Below, one piece after another: positions 1-6,255 of a stretch of DNA of 8,097 nt. The position numbers and the translations under genes were made by a program. The notes below the pieces were generated by a model. The model ran no database searches and was not told where the DNA came from. It saw only the letters and a program-made list of their open reading frames with translations. Position 1 is the first letter of the stretch; the number at the start of each line of letters is the position of its first letter. Location of the stretch: NCBI GenBank assembly GCA_023264915.1, contig JAHFUU010000092.1, positions 1-8,097 on the forward strand, in the 5' to 3' direction. This DNA is from Microthrixaceae bacterium (lineage in GTDB: Bacteria; Actinomycetota; Acidimicrobiia; Acidimicrobiales; Acidimicrobilacustridaceae).

Positions 1-1133
1 AGAGCCGCCGACGGCCACAAGACTTCGAACCCGGCGGCTGTGAGGCGAGCCGAGAGGGGGCCGAACAGCTCCGCGACCTCTTGGTCCTCTAGAGACACCG
101 ATGACGGCCGCGCATCTTGGAGCGCCCGTTCCAGCGGAGCCCAGATCCCGGCTCCTCGGCGCAGGGCCAGCAACAGATCAGCTTCGGCCTCGTCCCCAAG
201 GCGAGACAGCAGCGCCGGTGGAGCGTCCCACAGGTCAGCAGCATCGATGACCAGGGAAGGATCAGTCGTGCTGCGCAACTGCAAGATGGCTGTGATTGGA
301 GGGGTCACGTCCTCCAGCTCGGCTTCGAACCCGTCGACGGCAGCCGAGTCGGGACCTTCCGGGCGTCCTGCGTCTGGGCGCGGAGCCGGTGCGGCTGCCA
401 GGTCGAGGCGGATCACGGGGCGGGCACCCCCTGCACTCGCACCGTGCGCGGCGGCCTCGATCCATCCGGGCCAGTCAGACACGACCGTCGACTCGATCGC
501 GGCGAAGGCAGGGGACCTCGCCGCCACCGTCGCAGCAGAGGTCCGGACCATCGTGTCGGCAACGGCGTCGAGCGCCAGACCGATCGCTTCTCGGGCGGAG
601 CGGACACGTACGGCCTGGCGCCCGATGGACGGAACCGGCAACGAGTGTGCCAACGGAGGCAGCAGGCTGGCAATGCTGCCGACGCGGAGCTCGTCGTCAG
701 AGTCCAGCGGACCGACTCGCCAGGTGTCGACCCCGCTCGGGGTCATGGCGGGTGCCAACCGGCCGCGCGCGACCAGGGACAGCCCGAAGCGGATGATGCT
801 CGCCCAGGCCACCAGCGTCGGATCGAGCTCAGAGGAGACGGGCAGCCCGGCGAGCACGTCGATCGCTGTGGTCATCGAGAGGCTGGCGGTGCTGACCACG
901 CGGCGGCGAACGGACCGGCCGGCCGGGATGACCACCTCGATCTCTCGCCGCGTCGTCACGATCTCGGGGATCACCGGCCGCGCGCCTTGGTCAGCGGGCT
1001 TCCACAGCGAGATGCGCGAGAACCGCGGCGGGTCATCAGGCACGAACGTGGCGGCGACACCTGACAGGTGAGCCAACGACCGGGCACGTACGGCGGGCGC
1101 GCCCAAGTCGACCTGATCTGGCGACAGCGACAT
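1..1133 (-). CDS. SNF2-family DEAD/DEAH-box helicase, N-terminal part (cut by the window edge)
   Basis: The minus-strand frame stays open from the start codon to the left edge (377 codons plus 2 bases). The translation matches my memory of the N-terminal region of large actinobacterial SNF2 helicases (Pfam DUF3670-type, SNF2 helicase-associated). Landmarks are a basic/hydrophobic stretch VVIPAGRSVRRRVV (residues 67-80), the block SLVARGRLAPAM (119-130) followed by DTWRVGPLDSDD (136-147), and later LRSTTDPSLVIDAADLW (286-302) and LLALRRGAGIWAPL (321-334). In this family these regions precede the two RecA-like ATPase domains, which would lie beyond position 1, so no Walker motif is visible. Full-length members are usually about 900-1100 residues and are presumed DNA-dependent translocases of unknown target. 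The next in-frame ATG upstream is at 1145 and an in-frame stop lies at 1152-1154. I prefer 1133 because a TATGGT hexamer lies 7 bases before it. The family call is firm; the start is not. Confidence 0.82.
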   Translation of the reverse strand, partial: MSLSPDQVDLGAPAVRARSLAHLSGVAATFVPDDPPRFSRISLWKPADQGARPVIPEIVTTRREIEVVIPAGRSVRRRVVSTASLSMTTAIDVLAGLPVSSELDPTLVAWASIIRFGLSLVARGRLAPAMTPSGVDTWRVGPLDSDDELRVGSIASLLPPLAHSLPVPSIGRQAVRVRSAREAIGLALDAVADTMVRTSAATVAARSPAFAAIESTVVSDWPGWIEAAAHGASAGGARPVIRLDLAAAPAPRPDAGRPEGPDSAAVDGFEAELEDVTPPITAILQLRSTTDPSLVIDAADLWDAPPALLSRLGDEAEADLLLALRRGAGIWAPLERALQDARPSSVSLEDQEVAELFGPLSARLTAAGFEVLWPSAA

Positions 1134-1140
1134 CCCGGTG

Positions 1141-1146
1141 ACCATA
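1141..1146 (-). promoter_or_regulatory. Candidate -10 element (TATGGT) for the SNF2 helicase gene
   Basis: On the minus strand TATGGT lies exactly 7 bases upstream of the ATG at 1133, the spacing expected when transcription begins at or beside the start codon (leaderless mRNA). No good -35 box is visible, and no clear Shine-Dalgarno sequence precedes either ATG (1145 or 1133). The hexamer overlaps the alternative ATG at 1145, so both cannot be used. This rests on motif and spacing only. Confidence 0.35.
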
Positions 1147-1246
1147 GGCGCTCACTCGCCAAGGGTGGAACACCTGTCGGCAGACCACGCGGCACCCGTG
1201 CGGGCGGGGTTGGCGGCCCGAGGGAGCGGTCAGATCCTCAGACCCG

Positions 1247-1252
1247 TAGGAT
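1247..1252 (+). promoter_or_regulatory. Candidate -10 element (TAGGAT) upstream of glnD
   Basis: TAGGAT fits the TAnnnT form of an actinobacterial -10 box. It is followed after 6 bases by an ATG at 1259, the geometry of a leaderless transcript. No recognisable -35 hexamer occurs 16-18 bases upstream. If real, this would be the glnD promoter, and the mRNA would begin with a short ORF and a roughly 200-base leader before the glnD start at 1461. Confidence 0.35.
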
Positions 1253-1258
1253 TCAACG

Positions 1259-1354
1259 ATGGCCAGGCAACTTCGGGTGACGGATCGGCGACCTGCCGTG
1301 GATGCGTGCGGAGTTCGCACCCCGCTCCACGACAACCAGGGTGCTCGACGGTGA
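1259..1354 (+). CDS. Candidate 31-residue leader peptide upstream of glnD
   Basis: This short frame starts with ATG 6 bases after a TAGGAT hexamer and ends at TGA 1352-1354, inside the loop of the inverted repeat at 1339-1367. The peptide begins MARQLRVTDRRPAVDACGVR and is rich in Arg, with one Cys at residue 17. The stretch RRPAVDAC loosely recalls the RRxVDL core of short actinobacterial leader peptides known upstream of sulfur-metabolism genes, but one short match proves nothing. A frame of this length is expected by chance in GC-rich DNA. Support comes only from its position after a -10-like box and its overlap with the hairpin. It could equally be untranslated 5' leader. Confidence 0.22.
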   Translation: MARQLRVTDRRPAVDACGVRTPLHDNQGARR

Positions 1355-1367
1355 CCGGCGAGCACCC
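1339..1367. promoter_or_regulatory. Perfect 9-bp inverted repeat in the glnD leader
   Basis: GGGTGCTCG at 1339-1347 is exactly complementary to CGAGCACCC at 1359-1367. Inside the 11-base loop, CGG and CCG (1349-1351 and 1355-1357) can pair after one A-G mismatch, leaving a TGA triloop. No T-run follows on the plus strand, so a simple intrinsic terminator is unlikely. Alternatives are a regulatory RNA hairpin or a dyad-symmetric operator for a DNA-binding protein. A shorter second copy of the right arm lies at 1407-1413 and could compete for the left arm. Confidence 0.4.
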
Positions 1368-1460
1368 GGATCTCCCAGATCGAAGCGTGCGTTCCTTCGA
1401 CGATGCAGCACCCGGGGGGCCTGCGTGCCCGGCCCACCCTCTACCCGAGGCGGGCGCCTG

Positions 1461-3761
1461 ATGGTTCCACCTCTCGGGCGCGCGGACCTGGTCGCTGACC
1501 GGTCGATCTCGGGCGTCGAGCTGTGCCGGGCATACTCAAAGCGCGCCGACCAGTGGATAGCAGAGCTGTTTGCCGAGGCGGGCGACCCGAGCGGCTGCGC
1601 ACTGGTCGCGGTCGGTGGGTACGGGCGATCCGAGCTCTCCCCCAAGAGCGACATCGACATCGTGCTGGTGCACACCGGTCGCAGGGACATCGGTTCGATC
1701 GCGGAGAAGATCTGGTACCCGATCTGGGATGAGGGGGTCAAGCTCGGGCACGCGGTAAGGACCGTGAAGGAGGCGATCACCCTCGCATCCGACGACCTCG
1801 AGACGGCCACGTCGCTCCTGTCCACCCGCTTCGTGGCGGGTGACACGGCGCTAGCCGACGAGTTGGCAGCCAAGTCCCTCGGCCTGTGGCACAAGCGGGC
1901 GAAACGGTTCCTGACCGAGCTCTCGCGGAGCGTCAAGGATCGCCACGCACGCGTCGGTGAGGTCGCGTTCCGCTTGGAGCCCGACCTCAAGGAGGGGCGG
2001 GGTGGCCTGCGCGACGTGCACGCGATCCGCTGGGCCGAATGGGCCGAGACCGTGATGCTCGAAGGTGACGACGACATGCTCGGTGCCGCGTATGAGACGA
2101 TCCTCGAGGCGCGAGCCGAGCTGCACCGCACCACGAACCGCTCTGGCGACCAGCTCGCTCTGCAGGATCAAGAGGTCGTCGCCGAGTACCTGGGGTACGG
2201 ATCGGCTGACACGCTGATGAGGGCTCTGTCAGGTGCCGCGCGCGACATCGCATGGACCTCAGACGAGGTGTGGTACCGGATCGACTCCTCCCTGAAAGGG
2301 CCCTCCAGCATCCGCCTGCGGCGCGACAAGCCGATAGGGCCCGGCATCGTCTTGCGCGAGGGCGAGGTGGCCCTCACGCAGCAGGCCGACCTCAGTGGTG
2401 ACCCGCTGCTACCCCTGCGAACGGCTGTGCTGGCAGCACAGTTGAATGCCCACTTCGAGAGAACCTCGTTGTGGCGAATCGCCGGTGAGGCGGGCCCCGT
2501 TCCCTTCGAGTGGAACGACGAGGCACGAGCCCTGTTCGCGAGCCTGCTGCTGGCAGGCGAGCCGGCCATCGCTGTCATCGAGTCCCTGGACCGCAAGGGC
2601 CTATGGGTGCGGTTCGTGCCCGAATGGGAAGCCGTGCGGTGCAGGCCGCAACGCAACGCGTACCACACCTACACCGTCGACCGTCACCTCTGCGTTGCTG
2701 CGGTGGAAGCGGCCTCTCTTGCGGATCAGGTGGACCGGCCCGACCTGCTCGTGGTGGGGACGCTCCTGCACGACATCGGAAAGGGCTACCCGGGAGACCA
2801 CACCGCCGTAGGTGTAGAGCTTGTGGGCACCATCGGTGAGCGGATGGGCTACCCGGACGAGGACGTGTCCGTCCTCGAGGAGTTGGTTCGCCTTCACCTG
2901 CTGCTGCCCGACGTGGCCACCCGCCGGGACCTTGACGACGACGAGACGATCCACAGGGTGGCCTCCCAAGTTGGCTCACTCGAGATGCTCCGGCTTCTGC
3001 ACGCCCTCACCGAGGCCGATTCGATCGCCACGGGCCCGGCGGCGTGGAACTCATGGAAGGCCGACCTGGTGGCCCAGCTCGTGTCTCGGGTTGCGCATGT
3101 CCTCGGTGGCGGATCTCCCCAAGACGTCACCAGCGAGGTGTTCCCGACGATCGAGCTGCTCGAGCGGATGGCAGGGCACAACCTCGACATCGACGCCGAG
3201 GGCAACCGACTCACAGTGATAGCCGAGGACCGACCAGGCCTCTTCAGCCGCGTCACCGGGGTTCTCGCCTTGCACGGGCTAGACGTCTTGCAGTCCCGCG
3301 CTTTCTCCAACGATGAGGGCATGGCTGTCGAGGTCTTCAAGGTCGAGAGCAGCATCGGACCGGTCATCCCATGGGACGGCGTGATCCGCGACGTCGGCCT
3401 CGCCCTCGAGGGCCGGCTCGCGTTGCGAGCTCGCCTCTCCGAGCGTGCGCGTCGCTACCGGCGCCCAACGAGCACCGGCACTCACACTCCAACGGTCCCT
3501 CCGATGGTCCAGTTCGACCTCGACACCTCGACTGCTGCGACCGTCGTCGAGGTGCACTGCCGTGATGCCATCGGCATGCTCTTCCGGATAACCGAAGCCA
3601 TCGCCGAGCTCGACCTGGACATCCGCTCCGCGAAGGTCCAGACGCTCGGCGAAGAGCTCGTGGACTCGTTCTACCTTCGAGATCGCGATGGCAAGCGGGT
3701 GACTGACCCCGACTACCTGGCCGAGCTGGAGCGGGCGATCCTCCACGCTGTGACTGACTGA
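1461..3761 (+). CDS. glnD: [Protein-PII] nucleotidylyltransferase / nucleotidylyl-removing enzyme GlnD
   Basis: GlnD senses glutamine and adds or removes a nucleotide on the PII signal protein (GlnB/GlnK), so setting nitrogen-assimilation status in the cytosol. In E. coli the group is UMP; in studied actinomycetes (Corynebacterium, Streptomyces) it is AMP, so PII adenylylation is plausible here. The 766-residue product has the full domain order. The NTase domain carries GGYGRSELSPKSDID (residues 52-66; metal ligands probably D64 and D66) and the GlnD-specific DLKEGRGGLRDVHAIRWAEW (175-194). The HD domain has H402, H409, HD at 437-438 (HDIGKG), H447 and LVRLHLLLPDVATRRD (475-490). ACT1 is at about 583-629 (EDRPGLFSRVTGVLA) and ACT2 at about 693-747 (CRDAIGMLFRITEAIA). 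The frame extends upstream to 1302, but those residues are Arg/Pro-rich and unlike GlnD. ATG 1461 gives a typical N-terminus and follows a weak GAGG. No PII gene is adjacent. Confidence 0.95.
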   Translation: MVPPLGRADLVADRSISGVELCRAYSKRADQWIAELFAEAGDPSGCALVAVGGYGRSELSPKSDIDIVLVHTGRRDIGSIAEKIWYPIWDEGVKLGHAVRTVKEAITLASDDLETATSLLSTRFVAGDTALADELAAKSLGLWHKRAKRFLTELSRSVKDRHARVGEVAFRLEPDLKEGRGGLRDVHAIRWAEWAETVMLEGDDDMLGAAYETILEARAELHRTTNRSGDQLALQDQEVVAEYLGYGSADTLMRALSGAARDIAWTSDEVWYRIDSSLKGPSSIRLRRDKPIGPGIVLREGEVALTQQADLSGDPLLPLRTAVLAAQLNAHFERTSLWRIAGEAGPVPFEWNDEARALFASLLLAGEPAIAVIESLDRKGLWVRFVPEWEAVRCRPQRNAYHTYTVDRHLCVAAVEAASLADQVDRPDLLVVGTLLHDIGKGYPGDHTAVGVELVGTIGERMGYPDEDVSVLEELVRLHLLLPDVATRRDLDDDETIHRVASQVGSLEMLRLLHALTEADSIATGPAAWNSWKADLVAQLVSRVAHVLGGGSPQDVTSEVFPTIELLERMAGHNLDIDAEGNRLTVIAEDRPGLFSRVTGVLALHGLDVLQSRAFSNDEGMAVEVFKVESSIGPVIPWDGVIRDVGLALEGRLALRARLSERARRYRRPTSTGTHTPTVPPMVQFDLDTSTAATVVEVHCRDAIGMLFRITEAIAELDLDIRSAKVQTLGEELVDSFYLRDRDGKRVTDPDYLAELERAILHAVTD

Positions 3762-3787
3762 CGGGGGAGCCCGGTGACCATTGGCGG

Positions 3788-3793
3788 TAGCGT
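3788..3793 (+). promoter_or_regulatory. Candidate -10 element (TAGCGT) for the NUDIX gene
   Basis: TAGCGT lies 6 bases before the GTG at 3800, which fits a leaderless transcript starting at that GTG. It sits in the 38-base gap after glnD, so the NUDIX gene may have its own start of transcription as well as read-through. No -35 box is seen at the usual distance. The main competitor is initiation at GTG 3854, in which case the hexamer may be coincidental. Confidence 0.35.
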
Positions 3794-3799
3794 GTCGAG

Positions 3800-4531
3800 G
3801 TGCCCGGGACCGGAACCGACAACCCCAACACTGGCCCCTGCGATGACGACTCGGTGACCGTCGACGAGCGGGTTCTGCTGCGCTGGAGCGAGTCTCTGGC
3901 AGGTATCGCTCGAACCGGTCTCAGCTTCACCGACAACCAGTACGAGCGCGAGCGCTTCGAGGAGATCCTCGCGGTTGCCGCAGACATTCGGATCGCATCT
4001 GGAAGCTCCTTTGACCGCGAGACGTTGGTCGACGAGTGGATGAAGATCGTCGGGACCGGCGTCGCCGGATACGTGACGCCGAAGGTCGCAGTGGGTGCAG
4101 TCGTCGGCAACGAGAACGGAGAGATCCTGCTCATCAAGCGCGCCGACTCGGGTATCTGGCTCTACCCGACAGGGTGGGCCGATGTCGGCTACTCAGCAGC
4201 AGAGGTCGCCGTGAAAGAGGTGCGCGAAGAGACCGGAATCGACTGTGAGGTGGTCCGCCTGATAGCAGTCTTCGATGGGCTCAGGCTCGGCTTCAGCCGC
4301 ATCCCGCTCTACTCGCTCGTGTTCCACTGTCGCGCCAACGGAGGTCGCCTCCAGCCACATCCCCTCGAGTGTGCCGATGCGGGATGGTTTTCCGAGGACG
4401 ACCTGCCCCAGCCCCTCGCCAACCCGCATCAGTGGGCCGCGCACGCCTTCGAAGCGATCCGGGGCAACCACGTCGACGTCCTGTATGACGAACCCCGCGT
4501 GCGCCCCTGGTCAGGCCCCGTCTCTGGCTGA
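3800..4531 (+). CDS. NUDIX hydrolase with Nudix_N N-terminal domain
   Basis: This 243-residue protein is a predicted Mg2+-dependent pyrophosphohydrolase acting on a nucleoside diphosphate linked to another moiety; the substrate cannot be told from sequence. An alpha-helical Nudix_N-like domain spans about residues 22-80 (LLRWSESLAGIARTGLSF, then YERERFEEI). The NUDIX fold runs from about residue 92 (TPKVAVGAVV) to the C-terminus. The NUDIX box occupies 125-147: G125 is followed by WADVG, Y131, SAAEVAV and KEVREETGI, with metal-binding E140, E143 and E144 present. Two consensus positions differ: the first Glu of GX5E is Y131, and the Arg of REUXEE is K139. As I recall, the YPTGWADVGYS form recurs in an actinobacterial subgroup, so this is probably not decay. 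GTG 3800 follows a -10-like hexamer; GTG 3854 would remove 18 low-complexity residues and fits homologue length equally well. The gap to glnD is 38 bases. Confidence 0.88.
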   Translation: MPGTGTDNPNTGPCDDDSVTVDERVLLRWSESLAGIARTGLSFTDNQYERERFEEILAVAADIRIASGSSFDRETLVDEWMKIVGTGVAGYVTPKVAVGAVVGNENGEILLIKRADSGIWLYPTGWADVGYSAAEVAVKEVREETGIDCEVVRLIAVFDGLRLGFSRIPLYSLVFHCRANGGRLQPHPLECADAGWFSEDDLPQPLANPHQWAAHAFEAIRGNHVDVLYDEPRVRPWSGPVSG

Positions 4532-4603
4532 CCGAGGCCTCTCTCCGGCTGGCCCAGCGGGGATGCCGCCGGCCGTGCGATGATCGGGGGCCACAGAACC
4601 AAA

Positions 4604-4610
4604 GGGGGAG
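4604..4610 (+). promoter_or_regulatory. Strong Shine-Dalgarno sequence that fixes the amidase start
   Basis: GGGGGAG lies 5 bases before ATG 4616. It is one of the clearest ribosome-binding sites in the window. The upstream in-frame ATG at 4580 has no such site and would place the GGGGGAG inside the coding region, so 4616 is preferred. Confidence 0.75.
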
Positions 4611-4615
4611 TCGAC

Positions 4616-6082
4616 ATGGGTGAGGTACCAGCCGAGATGCCTTCGGCCATCGAAGCGGCCGACGCCATCAAGCAAGGCCATTACACAGCTCGCGAGCTCC
4701 TCGAACGTTGCATCGCCGAGATCGAGGCAAGCAACGGAGCGCTCAACGCCTTCGTGCACCTAGACCTGGAGCACGCTCGGATCCAAGCCGACGCCGTCGA
4801 TGCCGCCGTTGCGCGGGACGAGGATCCAGGCCCCTTCGGCGGGGTGCCAATAGGCGTCAAGGACCTCGAGGACTGCGCGGGGATGCCGACCTCCCACGGA
4901 TCGCTGCTCTACAAGGATGGCCCCCCGGCCACGCATGACTCGATACATCTGTCCCGGCTGCGCGCAGCCGGAGCGATCCCTATCGGCAAGACAGCTGCTC
5001 CTGAGTTCGGCACACTGCAATACACCCATACCAAGGCTTGGGGCACGACCCGCAACGCCTGGAACACAGATCGGACCCCCGGCGGGTCCAGCGGCGGCTC
5101 TGCGGCAGCTGTCGCAGGAGGCCTGGTTCCGATGGCAACGGCGTCCGACGGGGGTGGCTCCACCAGGATCCCCGCCGGCTTCAGCGGGCTGGTCGGCATG
5201 AAGCCTTCATTCGGCCGGATCCCGGACCCGATGGCGGACCCGTCCCAGACCGCCGTCTACGGGGTCGAGGTGACCACGGTGAGGGATTCTGCCCGGCACC
5301 TCGACGTGGTATCGGGTCCTGATGACCGTGACCGCATGTCTCTCCCGCCGGCTGGCGTCTCCTATGAGGAGGCCATCGAACTCCTCGACGTGTCCGGGTT
5401 GCGGATCGCATGGTCTGTCGACATGGGTTACGCGGTAGTCGACCCCGAGGTTGCCGACATCGCGGGTGCCGCCGCGCACACGCTCGCTGAGGCGGCGAAA
5501 GTAGATCTCCTGGAGAGCGACGTGACGCTGACCGATCCCGTGCGCACATGGCTGTCCGCCGGGGGGTTGACCCTCTGGCTGGACATCGACTTCGACGAGC
5601 ACTACCCCGACAGGCTCGATGATCTGACACCATTCGTGCGGATGGGGCTGGAGGCGACGGTCGATCGCCCGATGCGCACGATGGTCCGCCCCTTGAGGCG
5701 CCGGCTGCAGCTCGAGGAAGACGTCGCCGCGATGTTCGAGGACATCGACGTTCTCCTCACACCCATGACGGCAATCCCAGCCTTCACGGCCGAAGGGCCG
5801 CCACCTTTCACCATCGCCGGAGAGGACCTCGCCGAGAGGTTCGGTCCCGCGGCAGCTGCCATGAACGTACCGTTCTCGATGGTTGCCAACCTCTGCTGGA
5901 ACCCGGCTATCTCGGTTCCTGCTGGCCTCAGCTCCGATGGCCTGCCCGTCGGATTGCAGATCATGGGCCGACGCCATCGTGACGACCAGGTGCTGCGCCT
6001 CGCGCGCCTGTTCGAGCAGGCCCAGCCCTGGCCCCGCCACGCGCCGATGGGAACCCCCGACGTCGACCTCGTGACGACCTGA
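4616..6082 (+). CDS. Amidase-signature family hydrolase
   Basis: The 488-residue product belongs to the amidase signature family, which hydrolyses carboxylic amides to acid and ammonia or amine. The Lys-cisSer-Ser triad is complete: K82 in GVPIGVKDLED, S158 in TPGGSSGGSAAAVAGG and the nucleophile S182 in DGGGSTRIPAG. The spacings (76 and 24 residues) agree with FAAH-type enzymes (75 and 24). The C-terminal part has the usual DVLLTPMTAIPAF and NPAISVPAGLSSDGLPVGLQIMG-type motifs. There is no signal peptide, so it is probably cytosolic. It is unlikely to be GatA: no gatB or gatC is nearby, and the C-terminal half reads like a generic amidase. Substrate is unknown. The gap to the NUDIX gene is 84 bases without an obvious terminator, so co-transcription is possible. 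The gene ends in a tandem stop, TGATGA. Confidence 0.93.
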   Translation: MGEVPAEMPSAIEAADAIKQGHYTARELLERCIAEIEASNGALNAFVHLDLEHARIQADAVDAAVARDEDPGPFGGVPIGVKDLEDCAGMPTSHGSLLYKDGPPATHDSIHLSRLRAAGAIPIGKTAAPEFGTLQYTHTKAWGTTRNAWNTDRTPGGSSGGSAAAVAGGLVPMATASDGGGSTRIPAGFSGLVGMKPSFGRIPDPMADPSQTAVYGVEVTTVRDSARHLDVVSGPDDRDRMSLPPAGVSYEEAIELLDVSGLRIAWSVDMGYAVVDPEVADIAGAAAHTLAEAAKVDLLESDVTLTDPVRTWLSAGGLTLWLDIDFDEHYPDRLDDLTPFVRMGLEATVDRPMRTMVRPLRRRLQLEEDVAAMFEDIDVLLTPMTAIPAFTAEGPPPFTIAGEDLAERFGPAAAAMNVPFSMVANLCWNPAISVPAGLSSDGLPVGLQIMGRRHRDDQVLRLARLFEQAQPWPRHAPMGTPDVDLVTT

Positions 6083-6255
6083 TGAGATCGCTTCTCGGGT
6101 CACCGAGGGCATCTACGGCCTTGCCCGTACGACCGTGAGCGGCGGCGAGTGGGCCACCCGCAGATCCAGGTGTGAGTGCTCTCGGGCCCTTGCCAGATGA
6201 GGGTGATAGACCCCGTCCCCCAGACGTGGCCCGTCGGGCTCGGGGCGAAGCTCCG
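6083..6255. other. Convergent gap between the amidase and PAC2 genes
   Basis: These 173 bases separate two genes that end towards each other. I find only weak hairpins: CTCGG/CCGAG at 6094-6107 with a GTCA loop, just after the amidase stop, and GCCC/GGGC at 6229-6239, just after the PAC2 stop on the minus strand. Neither has a T-tract. They may serve as weak terminators, or termination here may depend on Rho. No ORF or RNA gene is convincing. Confidence 0.4.

Larger units (their letters stand above)
1134..1460. other. Divergent intergenic region between the helicase gene and glnD
   Basis: About 327 bases separate the two divergent starts. It holds a candidate minus promoter (1141-1146), a candidate plus -10 element (1247-1252), a 31-codon leaderless ORF (1259-1354), a perfect 9-bp inverted repeat (1339-1367) and a second copy of its right arm (1407-1415). 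Longer plus frames here, including an in-frame extension of glnD back to 1302, translate to Arg/Pro/Ser-rich sequence without family resemblance. I see no tRNA fold and no glnB- or amtB-like gene. Confidence 0.6.

Noticed and set aside
40..1071. A 343-codon plus-strand ORF, and a 315-codon one in another frame (117-1064).
   Set aside because: Both are Arg/Ser/Ala-rich without family resemblance. They lie antisense to the minus-strand frame that clearly encodes the SNF2 helicase N-terminal region.
1302..1460. A 53-residue N-terminal extension of GlnD.
   Set aside because: The extension is Arg/Pro/Ser-rich with no GlnD similarity. It contains the hairpin and repeat, and ATG 1461 gives a normal GlnD N-terminus.
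1253..2134. A 293-codon minus-strand ORF opposite the start of glnD.
   Set aside because: It is Ser/Arg-rich shadow sequence antisense to the conserved GlnD NTase domain.
3364..4137. A 257-codon minus-strand ORF spanning the end of glnD and the start of the NUDIX gene.
   Set aside because: It crosses two well-supported plus-strand genes and its translation is low-complexity and unlike any family.
4616..6082. The amidase as GatA, the glutamine amidotransferase subunit.
   Set aside because: No gatB or gatC is adjacent and the C-terminal half looks like a general amidase; the shared signature motif alone does not make it GatA.
5207..6112. A 301-codon minus-strand ORF under the amidase gene.
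   Set aside because: It is rich in His, Arg and Gly, as expected from the antisense of a high-GC gene, and the plus strand encodes an intact amidase with all catalytic residues.
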